From Fragilariopsis cylindrus CCMP1102 (taxonomy: Eukaryota > Bacillariophyta > Bacillariophyceae > Bacillariales > Bacillariaceae), in contig FMBT01000324.1 in the NCBI GenBank assembly GCA_900095095.1, forward strand, positions 186,001 through 250,000: a stretch of 64,000 nt of DNA, read 5' to 3'. How positions within the stretch are numbered: the first letter of the stretch is position 1; each line of letters starts with the position of its first letter. Positions 31,883-41,884 of the stretch are shown here, piece by piece. Both the position numbers and the translations under genes were made by a program. The notes under the pieces are model-generated. The model saw only the letters and a program-made list of their open reading frames with translations. It ran no database searches and was not told the DNA's origin.

Positions 31883-34366
31883 ATGTCATCTACAATTTTA
31901 TACAAATTTCGAGCGTCTACGACGTTCGAGGCTTTACCTCTTCCCGGCTCTGCCGCTAGACTTTTTGATGTCAAAAAGGCTATCGTCAAGGCTAACAAGC
32001 TTGATACTGGAAGTATGGAATTCGATCTCGCTGTTCGTAATGCTGATACCAATGAGGAATATGCCGACGAAAGTATGCTATTACCACGTGGGACCAGAAT
32101 TATCGTTCAACGTCTTCCTGCAGGTCGGGGACAGGGTTTTCTTGCTCGTATGCAACGCAACGAACATGGAGGCGGCGGTGCAGGTAATAATAGCTTTCAG
32201 CAACAGCAACAGCAGCACCCTAGTGGGTATTATACGATCGACAGCCGAGCAAGAGAAAACGAAGAAGAAGAGTTCGTGGAGACGGATACTGCCGAAAGCA
32301 ACGACGATAAGGAGTTAGCTGCTCTTCAAGCGGTTACCTCTATTCAAGCTGATGGACCTACCATGGCTGGTGGACGATCCATGATGGGAGGTGGAGGTCA
32401 CCGAGGGGGGCGTGGCGGACCACAGCAACCTGCAGGGATGGGAGCTCCACCGAGTGGATCGAAACCGAATTACCATCAAAAATCTAATAACACCCATCAA
32501 CGACCGAATGCAGATCCGGAATTACGTGATCAGGAGAAAAAACTCATGCCCAAGAAACGTGCCACTGGTATTCCTCGAACTTTTTTGAATCTTTCAGCTC
32601 CACCCAAAACGGATGGTACCAAGGAGGGGGAAGAAGGTGACCAGACTCCGCTTTTGCAGCCAAACAAACAGGGATTTAAAGAGTTGGTTAGTCGTGGAGG
32701 AGGTCAGAGCGCAAATACAGCAGGCACACGAAGAGATTTGGACTATGTCTTGAAGCTCACTTCAACAACTGTGCCGGAGCATCTTCAATGCGCTATCTGT
32801 GAGAATGTTGTTAAGAGTGCTCTGTTATTGCCGTGGGATACAGAAGGCAGAACTGTGTGTGAAACTTGCATTCGGGATGCCTTAACTCAGAATGGGTTTC
32901 GTTGTCCTTTGACGGGCATGGATGGTGTTAGTCCTGACGATCTAATTCCTAATGTTGGTTTGCGTAAGGCTGCCGAATTGTTTATTAAGGGAGTAATGGA
33001 GCAGGTAGATGAGATTGAAAAGCAACAAGTTGAGGAGTCGGTCAATACGACAGAGAATCAGTCAAGCGAGAAAAACATTCTGGATGGTGAAGGCGTAGAG
33101 AAAGGAGTCATTGTTTCTAAAAGAATGTCTTTTTCTAATTCCAAAAAGTTGGATGGTGATCCTTTTGGCGGCGGTGTTGATGATTTTGGTGGGGATGTTT
33201 TTGCTGTTGAAGCGAAAAATCAGACAGCCAAGGAGCCAGAAGAATTGACGGACAAGAAAGAAGACGAGAATCTTGATACATCTACAACTACAGAAGTAGC
33301 AGTAAAAACAGATAGCAATTCAGAATCTAATACAGTTGTTGAAAGTACAGAAGAAACTAAATCTAATGAATCTAAAGATATTGATACTACTGCTGAAAGT
33401 GATAAATCCTCCTCTTTAACTAATATTCAATCATCTACTAATGAGGCTAATAGCAATAATAAGCAAAATGATAAAACAAACGAACTTTCGATTTCCGCGG
33501 AATCTTCAAATTTGAAGAGTAAGAATGAGCAGTCTTTTAAAACATCTACAAATGAAAGTAAGGCACAGAAATCACAGCCCACACCAACACCGCCATCTTC
33601 TCATATGCGCTTTCACAGAAGACGCGGTCCACCGGCAGGTTATGCTATGGGTCCTGCGGGCGCAAGAGCAACGAGCGCAAGAGTAAATAACCAGTCAGAT
33701 AATAATAACAATAACAATAACAACAACAACAACAACAACAATAATAATAATAATAATAACAATAACCAACATGGAAACAACGGAGGACAAAACTACCCTG
33801 ACCAAATGAACAATAATAACCACGAAAATGGATTTTCGAGAGGTGGTGGAAGAGGTCGAGGTGGACGGTTTCCCGCACGTGGTGGTGGTGGAGGTGGCAG
33901 ACATAATGGCAACTTTAATCAGAGAGATGATCGTAACGGTGGCGGAGATTCGTACGGGAGAGGAGATCGTGGCGGACGAGGGCGTGGCGGTGGACGCGGA
34001 CGTGGTAGAGGCAGATTTGATGGAGACCAGCAGCAGCAGCAGGATCACCGATTAATGGACGAAGACAACAATCGTGGTATGAAAAGAAATAGGGATGACC
34101 ATAGACACCCTCAACAAGATTCGGATGATTTTCGCGGCCATGAAGGTGGAGGAGGAGGAAGAGGAAGAGGAGGACCTTATGGTGGCAGAGGCGGGTATGA
34201 TGATAGAGGGGGAGGAAGGGGACCTTATGGTGGCAGAGGCGATGACAGAGGTGGTGGTTATGAAGGTAGAGGCGGAGGAAGAGGTCGTGGTGGTGGTGGT
34301 GGTGGCGGACGGAACTTTCGTGGAGGTCGAGGTGGAGGTCGTGGCTATGGTCGTGGTCGATACTAA
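31883..34366 (+). CDS. RBBP6/Mpe1-like DWNN-RING protein
   Basis: Component of the pre-mRNA 3'-end cleavage and polyadenylation machinery by homology. 827 residues. Residues 1-85 are a DWNN ubiquitin-like domain (ILYKFRASTTFEALPLPG, FDVKKAIV, RNADTNEEY, RGTRIIVQRLPA). A conserved post-knuckle segment KKRATGIPRTFLNL (about 226-239) follows, but the CCHC zinc knuckle that should precede it is absent: that stretch is Gly/Pro/Gln-rich with no Cys. A RING/U-box-like domain at about 297-365 reads LQCAICENVVKSALLLPW and TVCETCIRDAL and RCPLTG, with Trp where the family has paired Cys. A Ser/Asn/Glu linker contains a poly-Asn run coded by AAC/AAT repeats, and the last 190 residues are RGG-type, likely RNA-binding. 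Confidence 0.88.
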   Translation: MSSTILYKFRASTTFEALPLPGSAARLFDVKKAIVKANKLDTGSMEFDLAVRNADTNEEYADESMLLPRGTRIIVQRLPAGRGQGFLARMQRNEHGGGGAGNNSFQQQQQQHPSGYYTIDSRARENEEEEFVETDTAESNDDKELAALQAVTSIQADGPTMAGGRSMMGGGGHRGGRGGPQQPAGMGAPPSGSKPNYHQKSNNTHQRPNADPELRDQEKKLMPKKRATGIPRTFLNLSAPPKTDGTKEGEEGDQTPLLQPNKQGFKELVSRGGGQSANTAGTRRDLDYVLKLTSTTVPEHLQCAICENVVKSALLLPWDTEGRTVCETCIRDALTQNGFRCPLTGMDGVSPDDLIPNVGLRKAAELFIKGVMEQVDEIEKQQVEESVNTTENQSSEKNILDGEGVEKGVIVSKRMSFSNSKKLDGDPFGGGVDDFGGDVFAVEAKNQTAKEPEELTDKKEDENLDTSTTTEVAVKTDSNSESNTVVESTEETKSNESKDIDTTAESDKSSSLTNIQSSTNEANSNNKQNDKTNELSISAESSNLKSKNEQSFKTSTNESKAQKSQPTPTPPSSHMRFHRRRGPPAGYAMGPAGARATSARVNNQSDNNNNNNNNNNNNNNNNNNNNNNQHGNNGGQNYPDQMNNNNHENGFSRGGGRGRGGRFPARGGGGGGRHNGNFNQRDDRNGGGDSYGRGDRGGRGRGGGRGRGRGRFDGDQQQQQDHRLMDEDNNRGMKRNRDDHRHPQQDSDDFRGHEGGGGGRGRGGPYGGRGGYDDRGGGRGPYGGRGDDRGGGYEGRGGGRGRGGGGGGGRNFRGGRGGGRGYGRGRY

Positions 34367-35326
34367 AAGCTAGTAGAATAGTTGAGACACCTGTTCTATG
34401 AAAGTAAAAAATTTGTTAGCAAAAAAAATGAATCAAGATGATAGCATAGCAATTGATTGTGACCTCATCCTTGTATTGTATTGTATTGAATTTAATTTAA
34501 TTTAATTTAATTTAATTGAATACACTCGTTGCAGAATAAATAAAAAGAGATATGCTACCAACTGGCCAATACTATACACGCACCTATCTCGCAAATAAGT
34601 ATGAAAAAGATAAATAAACAATAGTAAATAGTATATTAAGATAAACAAATAAAAAATGCGCACATTCAACATAACGTTACCTATATGTATACAGAGAGGA
34701 GATTATAGCTTTAGGCTGGTATTCCACTACTGCTACTTTTCCTCTGTAAAATGAACTTCAGATATAGACAATACTCCATAGATTTTACCATCTATACTAC
34801 AGTGTACATTATACATGGATATGTACGGTAGCTACTGTAGCTAGAGTAGTATGGTCTGAATGCCATGGTATGTTAGTAATAAATTTTAATGAAAAAAAGG
34901 GGGGGGGGGGCTTCGATTTTCTATTAATTTTCAGCGCTTTTTTTGTTTTGTTTTGTGATGACGCGATAAGGGGGCTACGCCACTGATTTGATATGCGCTA
35001 GTCGTTCATTATTCGTTAAAGAACAAGGAACAAACAGCGTCCTGTCGACCAACCGTACTGTCCCATTCGCCGAGGGTTTTCGCTTGCGATGCGGCGATGT
35101 GATTTCAATCAAGCCGATGAATTCGAAAAAGCTGCTTGGTACATCGGAATCACAATAATAAATAAATTACTTCAAGAAGTAGAGAGCAAAAGACAGCTCC
35201 CTTTGTTTCGTGCTGGCCAGTCACGACATCTTCATCAATCATCATCATTCTAGCTATTGCGATCGGTTACTATTTTACACAACAATCATTACATAACACA
35301 ACATTCACAGCGTTATATTTTCAGCC
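34367..35326. other. Intergenic spacer with simple repeats
   Basis: Nearly 1 kb between two plus-strand genes. It contains a TTTAA/TATTG pentamer run (about 34471-34520), a 12-base poly-G (34899-34910), and the TerC promoter. No gene or RNA recognised. Confidence 0.6.
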
Positions 35327-36766
35327 ATGATGCTTCTCTATCGAATAACAGTATTATTTGTGGTCGTTGCATGCATATCATCAAATAATCAGAACAGTTT
35401 CACAATCGCACTCAGTCCATCCTATAATCATAATAATGCACGGAAAGTAGCATCGACGAAATCAACTTTCGTAACTCCCTTGACTCGTTCATCGCAGCAG
35501 CAGCAGCAGCAAAAGCTAAAACATCGCCAACACCAACACCAACTACTATTGTCAGCACAAAGTAACAACGAAAATGGAAATGATCTAGTAGTAAGAACGC
35601 CGTCACGTGTGAGTATAACGTCATTAAAAGATAGTAGATCCGATTCAGAGGTTACCGTAGTTGACGGTGTTGACGTAGTAGTTAAAGACGAAGGTAATGA
35701 TATCTACAAAACAGCAATTCGAAGGACATTATTTTGGGTCGGAGCTGCTATCGCATATGGATTTTTATTAATATTCATTGCTGGACCAGAAACATCTGGT
35801 GAATTTTATGCTGGTTATTTATTGGAACAATCATTGTCGATTGATAATCTATTAGTATTCCTACTTTTATTTGATTATTTCAAAATCCCATTAGAATTTC
35901 AAAATAAAGTATTGAATTGGGGTATTATTGGTTCTATTGTTATGAGAGCAACTATGATCGGATTTGGTTCAGTTGCACTTGAAAATTTCCGTGAAGTATT
36001 ATTAGTATTCGCTGGTATACTAATATTCAGTGCGGTTAAGGTTATAGTGGGCGATGACGACGATGAAGACGAAGATTTGAGTGATAATGCAATTGTTAAA
36101 TTTACAAAAAATATTATGGGTTCAACTGATCAATTTGAAGGTGATAATTTCTTTACAGAAATCGATGGTATAAGGATGGCAACACCGATGCTATTGTGTA
36201 TGATCGCAGTTGAAATTAGTGATGTTGTATTCGCCGTAGATAGTATCCCTGCTATATTTGGTGTTACAGAGGTAAGATCATAAGAATTGAAATTAAAATT
36301 GTGTGACAACATCCAGCATGAAATATACAAGTTGCTATGTTTGTTAGTCCTACTAGAGAAGCAGACGCAGAAAATCACATAGAAACTACCTCTACCTCTT
36401 GTTATTTAAAGCTGGACTTTTGTTCTTCTTTTGAATTGCTAACATTATTTTGTCTTTGAATATGATTGTTTTTCTTTTTTGTAGAATCCTTTGGTTGTAT
36501 TTTCTTCGAATATGTTTGCAATAATGGGACTAAGAAGTTTATACATTATCTTATCGAAGGCTGCATCAGAATTGAAGTACCTTGAGAAAGCCGTAGCGGT
36601 CGTACTAGGATTTATTGGTGGCAAATTAATTGCTGAGTACTTTGGGTATACAATATCTACCGAGTTTTCACTTGGGGTTGTAATTACAATGCTGGCTATA
36701 GGAACTACGGCATCACTTCTAGACAAAGACAATAGCGATGATGACGAAGAAGCAGAAACTGAATAA
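35327..36766 (+). CDS. TerC-family plastid integral membrane protein
   Basis: Exons 35327-36271 and 36485-36766 join in phase 0 (213-bp intron, GTAAGA donor, TTGTAG acceptor) to 408 residues. An N-terminal hydrophobic segment (LLYRITVLFVVVACI) precedes a Ser/Gln-rich presequence of about 100 residues, as in plastid-targeted diatom proteins. The TerC domain follows, with about seven membrane helices: ALFWVGAAIAYGFLL-like first helix, the acidic LLEQSLSIDNLLVFLLLFDYF, IGSIVMRATMIGFG, VLLVFAGILIFSAVKV, the signature EISDVVFAVDSIPAIFGVTE, then NMFAIMGLRSLYIIL and two more. A Thr is followed by an acidic Asp/Glu tail. Plant TerC is needed for thylakoid membrane insertion and bacterial relatives handle metal ions. 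The plastid role is inference from homology. Confidence 0.9.
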
Positions 36767-37264
36767 GCTACTTTTTTTGCTGTACGAATAGAAAATGAAT
36801 GGTACAAGTTTACGAATGTCATGATACTACAACAACATACGCAAAATCTAGCTAGACTACCGTACACTATGTTTTTTTCATTTTAAAAAATCATTGCCTT
36901 CACTATTTAATACTATTATGTTTTGTTTGTTGCCGTCTTTACTGATACATTTCATATACGTTGGTGCAGCAATGGTGTGCTGCTTCTTAAACTAGCCCGA
37001 TTATTCATCAGTCACGAACACGAACACGAAGACTTCGGACCATAAAAGTGTGTGAAATTAGTTCTAATGAATGAATGAATTAATCATATCATGATCTCAC
37101 GACGAGTAGTACAATGTTGTAGTGATATTATTATTACAACTAACTGTGCACGTATAATTAAGACAAAACATATTACCGTATCGTATTGCATCATGGGTGT
37201 ACTATCAACTAGCTACCTTTAGTCCTACTGTATATCATACCATCGTTTATTTTTGTCCACTGTA
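36767..37264. other. Convergent spacer, nothing identified
   Basis: About 500 bases between convergent TerC and MUB genes. AT-rich, no coding signal, no RNA gene seen. Confidence 0.5.
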
Positions 37265-38285
37265 TTAAGATATCACGCATCCGCATCCCTGTCCAGTTTC
37301 TTCTGTTGACCTACCAGCGGAACCGCCCCCACCAGACGAGCTCCCTCCACGTGCACCACTACCATCTTTTCCACCACTTTTGGAATTTTCTACTACTTTA
37401 GCCTTTGGTCGAACTGCTACATTTATAGGAGTTGGGTGTGTTTTGAAAACAGGAACGTCACAATCCTCCAGTGTTCTTGTGTCTGGCATAAGTACTCCTT
37501 TACCCATACAAATCAACCTCAATTGATCACCACTCGTACAACTGTCTAGATCTGAAGGATACGAGGAGGTATATATATTGTCAAATGTGATTTGATTTGA
37601 TAAAAAAGCGTTAGTACAATGTTTTTTTATATGTGTCAACAAAGCAAAACACAAGAAAATCAATGGTAGATAACAAGGAGAATTTTGAACAGAATATAGT
37701 TTATATCGCGAGCACTACTACTTGCTTTCAACCCTTAATTAACTTACCTTCTGGCCATACAGATAATAGTGTACCCTTCACTTCCCCTACAGTAGTATCC
37801 GGTTTGCATTCTATCGTAATTGTAAAACCATCCTTGTTTGCAAACAAGAAACGCAACGTAATCTTTTCTGCATTAAACTTGTATGGTGGACGTGTTCTTT
37901 TAGTAGCTGAAATAACCGGTCCAGAAGATGGGTCACCAGCACTACTTTGTACCTTCTTCTTTTCTTTTTCTTTTCCTAATACTCCATCTGTTGATTTTTT
38001 CTCTTTATCATCACTACTATCCTTCTCTGTAGTTTTAGTAGTATCTTTTTCCTTACCATTACTCGTTCCATTTTCTTTCTCCTCTTCGTCTTTTTTTCCT
38101 TCGGTGGTATCTATCTTTGCTAATGACGCATTATCTCTCTTCTTCTTTTTCTTCTTCTTTGAAGATTCCGTATTTGTCGTCGTCGTCACTACTTCTTCTA
38201 ATGAGACTGACGGTTTGTCGTCAATAACTTCTAATGTCGAAGGCGTCATTTCGGTTGCAGTCTCACTTGTTCCGTTATCTACCAT
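37265..38285 (-). CDS. Membrane-anchored ubiquitin-fold protein (MUB/UBL3-like)
   Basis: Exons 38285-37748 and 37551-37265 join in phase 1 (GTAAGT donor, CTTCAG acceptor, 196-bp intron) to 274 residues. Residues 1-115 are a Lys/Glu/Asp/Ser-rich extension with a poly-Lys run, unlike the roughly 117-residue plant proteins. The ubiquitin fold follows: ITLRFLFANKDGFTITIE, TVGEVKGTLLSVWPEG, then across the intron DQLRLICMGKGVLMPDTRTLEDCDVP and TPINVAVRP. After a Gly/Ser linker the chain ends GCGCVIS, a CaaX prenylation box with further Cys for palmitoylation. Plant MUBs recruit ubiquitin-conjugating enzymes to the plasma membrane; UBL3 sorts cargo to vesicles. The intron splits the fold as in relatives (inference). 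Confidence 0.88.
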
Positions 38286-38970
38286 ATCGCTGTCTTAAGA
38301 TGTATTACTATTGTATTATTTTATATTATTTTATTATACTAGTGATGGAAAGATCGAGATCAAAATTAAAAATCCAGTCGACGATACCTTTGAATAATAA
38401 TTTCAAGGCGCCAGTTCAACAATCAATTATTTCTAGCTAGCGTTCAGATTATTCACTTCCTACTGTATATGTTTATCCGACGACGGTATGCCATAAGCGT
38501 TATTGTACTTGTATGGGATGGGACATGATGTCTCCTATCTTCCTGAACGTGATGAAAGAAAAGTTCCTGTTCGATAGAAGTCGACGTTGAAGCGTGCATC
38601 ATATATTAAAATTAGGCGATGACTCTAGGTAGGCCATAAATAAATAGTCTTTTTTTAAAAATCAAAATTCGGATCCGCAGAGGAGGCAGGGGGAGGAGGG
38701 GATGTTGATTGTTTCTATTTTTTTCCAAAACGGGTTTTGTCGATGATCACGTTCAACGACACGTGGTCAGAATTCAGAAGAAGAAAATTAAAAAGAATGA
38801 AGAATGCATCGACACTTTGTGAATGAAAACAACACGAACAACACATAACATCAAACAGAAGCACTCATACTTGAGGTATTTCTTTCGAACATTCTCTTTT
38901 CAAACATTCAAGATATTATTTGATTTATCTACTACGGATATTGTATATTATAACAGCTATCTTATCAACC
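38286..38970. other. Divergent intergenic region, no gene seen
   Basis: Shared upstream region of the MUB-like gene and the small plastid-type gene. A G-rich patch (GAGGAGGCAGGGGGAGGAGGGG) lies at 38680-38701. No defined regulatory motif. Confidence 0.45.
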
Positions 38971-39372
38971 ATGAAATTGGAAGTTATACAGTTAATAGCA
39001 TCGATTTCGTTGCTTTCAGGAATCGTTAATTCATTCTGCCCTTCTCCAAGTAGCAATACTAGACCATCAACAGCTATTTTTGATGGTGATGGAACCGGCG
39101 GATGGGGTATAGGTGGACAAAGAACAATCACACCAGAAGAATTTGCTAAGGGTGATCGTAGATATTTCGAATCATACAAAATGAGTGAACAAAGTGATTT
39201 TATGATCCAAATTGATCAAGATAAGGAAGATATGGAAAAAAGTCAATTAGAAGAATTATTGGGTGTTGCTAAAATTGCTGGTTTGAAAGTGAAAGATCCA
39301 AAGGGACGATTGGATAAATTTGATTTAGATATTCTTCAAGGTGATGATGACGATTTAGATCTTACTGTCTAA
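38971..39372 (+). CDS. Small plastid-targeted acidic protein, unknown function
   Basis: 133 residues from the Met at 38971. An in-frame Met at 38920 would spoil the signal-peptide layout. The start reads MKLEVIQLIASISLLSG, a signal peptide, followed by VNSFCPSP, a good ASAFAP-like motif for diatom plastid import. The mature part has GTGGWGIGGQRTITPEEFAK and GDRRYFESYKMSEQSDF, then a helical acidic region (SQLEELLGVAKIAGLKVKD) and a DDDDLDL tail. I do not recognise the family. Convergent with the SET gene 150 bases away. Confidence 0.75.
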   Translation: MKLEVIQLIASISLLSGIVNSFCPSPSSNTRPSTAIFDGDGTGGWGIGGQRTITPEEFAKGDRRYFESYKMSEQSDFMIQIDQDKEDMEKSQLEELLGVAKIAGLKVKDPKGRLDKFDLDILQGDDDDLDLTV

Positions 39373-39524
39373 ATGAAATTGAAATTTGAATTGAATTGTA
39401 TGGAACTGATCTCCAATACTATGAACGAACAAATAACATCCGATTCGTGATCCCTATCAAACAAATACAAAAGAAGGAAAATAAATTGTATTCTAATAAT
39501 AAATGATTTCTTTATTACTTATCT

Positions 39525-41086
39525 TTATTTTCTTGCATCGTCGAATTTTGACAGTGCATTCTTCACTCCTATTCGATAATTGTACGCTGCGATAATAGAC
39601 GAGTCTATTTCTTCTTCAAGAAGATTCATATCGTCCTCCAATGTTGTTAGATTCAATTGTTCTATAGTTCTTAATCGATCTGATTCGGACATTAAATATC
39701 CAGATCCAATACCCTCAACAATTCGTCTTTTTCCTAGTAATTGCTGTGCTACCATGTTGTACGCTGCATTGTTGCTGCTAGTATCTAGAAACCCATAATC
39801 TATTCATAGTGTAGTAGGTAGGATGATTTATTATAATATCAAAGGAAAGAGATAAAATAAAATTAGAGTTAGAAGGAATAGTAAAAGATTTCTGGTGAGC
39901 ACTATCATAAATGGTGAAGAAAAAGATATATATCGACATCAAAATAAAACAGCTCTCACGACAGACATTATCACAGTTACAACAAACAAAAATTGTAGGG
40001 ATAGTTTTATTTTATTTTAAAAATAAACATACCTTGTAAAAAACGATCGTTGCCTGCTACACCGCCCCCGTAACCAATATTAATAGCGTCACCTTCCTTT
40101 ATAGATGCTCCTGCCACAACTTTCAATTCACCTCCCGGGACTGCTCTTCCCGTTAATACATGAGGACTCGATCGATCATGGTTACACATGTCAAGGAATG
40201 GGATCAATAAACGATACGATTTCCCTTCTTCAGCATCACCTTGAACCGTAAGAACACGTGATGTAATCAACCAGACCGCCCATGCCAACTGGTCTTCAAT
40301 TATAGGGGAACCATCTAGCCACTTTGGGAAGTTTTCATTGTTCGCAATGTCTGATTGGAACCGAGAACATATCCGTTCTTTACGCTTTTCAGTTTCTTCT
40401 ACAATCAGAGGATATTGTAACTCGGTCAAGGCACGGTCCGAAAAGAATCCCGTACTACTCATGCAATCCTCGCCCTGAAATTTTGGTAACATTTGATAGT
40501 AAGAAGCCTTGCCGCTAATCTTTTTATTTTCTATTGCGTCGACTTCATCAGTGGATGATGACGACGACGACGCGAGTGTTTCACAATAATCCTTTAGGAA
40601 TGCAACAGCCGGCAAGGTTGGATCTGAACCTTCCTGTCCAAAATTAACTGCCTGTTCGTATGGAATTCGGATTATCGTATCTCCTTTCTTAATAGGTTTC
40701 AAAGCTACGATACCTCTTATTTTTATTTCATTATTAAGTGGTAAATTTCCAATAACACATCGACTAAAGTTGTCCCCTGCACCTCCTTCTTCCATATAGT
40801 CATAGAATAATCTTGCTTCATTTGATCGATCTATATCAACTTGCTTGTCCTTTGTCGATCCACCGACAGATCCAAACCCTTTCAGACCACCACCACTACT
40901 ATTATTATTTCCTATTTTTTTCTTTTTCTTTTTGACAGGTTTAGCCATGCATAGTATCGAGTTTGAATACGAACTTGTTGTACCATATGGAGCTAAAAGC
41001 CGTTCACCAATTGAAAATGCGGTAATTGATGTTGACGAATTAGACCAAATCATCAAATTGACCACTATTATCTGAAGGACTTTCAT
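39525..41086 (-). CDS. Plastid SET-domain lysine methyltransferase (Rubisco LSMT-like)
   Basis: Exons 41086-40033 and 39799-39525 join in phase 1 (GTATGT donor, GAATAG acceptor, 233-bp intron). The join restores NDRFLQDYGFLDTSS, the end of the SET core. I chose the Met at 41086 (442 residues) because it starts a signal segment (MKVLQIIVVNLMIW) followed by ITAFSIG, an ASAFAP-like motif. A Met at 41167 is also in frame. The SET domain is split: IRGIVALKPIKKGDTIIRIP near the start, an insert with helices, then RLLIPFLDMCNHDRSS (SAM- and lysine-channel motif) and GDAINIGYGGG. A C-terminal helical part (RTIEQLNLTTLEDDMNLLEEE) is the shortened Rubis-subs-bind region. Likely targets in the family are Rubisco or plastid aldolase lysines; the substrate here is unknown. 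Confidence 0.87.
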
Positions 41087-41167
41087 AATGGTTCGACTAG
41101 TACTACTATTACGAAGGCTTTGATGATGACATGATGTTACGTCATCTCTCGCACAGAGCTCCATCAC

Positions 41168-41884
41168 GGATATAAAACAGAGATATAGATAGAGAGAGAG
41201 AGAGAGTGTGTGTGTGTGAGAGAGAGAGAAAAAACCTCAACCTCTATTAGCTAGTATCTACTTTGTATCGTCCGAACAGAAGAAATTCATTCATTGCCAA
41301 GCAAACGGCATCTTCAATCTCGTCCATCACAACATTTCGACATTTTCTTTTTAAATAATTATGGAAATCTGAAACAATACGTATGCGTTTACGGGACTGG
41401 ACAGAGTATTCGTGAATCGACAACACCGCCACTACCGCCACTGCATGACTTATCCGAAGTAAATTATAATATATATATACTATGCAATATACTGGGCTAT
41501 ATGGGTGAGTTGGGCGAGTCCGAAATAGTGATAATATAAAATGACCAATAGATAACAAGAGCAATCGATGTGTTTTGTTGAGAGTGTAGGACACAATATC
41601 ATTGCTGCTAGTTTAGTATCAGAGAGCACAAAAGGTAGTACAGGCAACTGTAGACTACGTCAGTGGGTGGTATTGTGATCTATCTAACAGCTAATGCGCA
41701 AATGGTTTATAAGGTCCTATGAATACATGCATATTGATTAGATAAAGAACGACTACTAAATGAGTGGTGTCTGTTGACTTTGTTGCTGCTTATAATTCTT
41801 TATACGACTCTAATTATATCGTATATTAGTATGGGGTGCAACTCTATTTACAGCGAACATTGAAATATTGTTATTTAGTTAAAG
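41168..41884. other. Spacer with AG/TG microsatellite and a doubtful small frame
   Basis: An (AG)n-(TG)n-(AG)n tract lies at about 41187-41230. A minus-strand frame at 41594-41247 would encode 115 residues with a protein-like C-terminal half (DFHNYLKRKCRNVVMDEIED), but it has no family match that I recognise and an odd N-terminus. I leave it uncalled, as a possible exon remnant. Confidence 0.4.

Noticed and set aside
33645-34373. Several frames opposite or beside the RBBP6-like C-terminus
   Set aside because: Low-complexity shadows of the Asn and RGG repeats; the main frame is continuous and domain-supported.
41247-41594. Minus-strand 115-residue frame
   Set aside because: The C-terminal half looks protein-like, but there is no start context, family or partner exon. 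Kept only as a note in the spacer.
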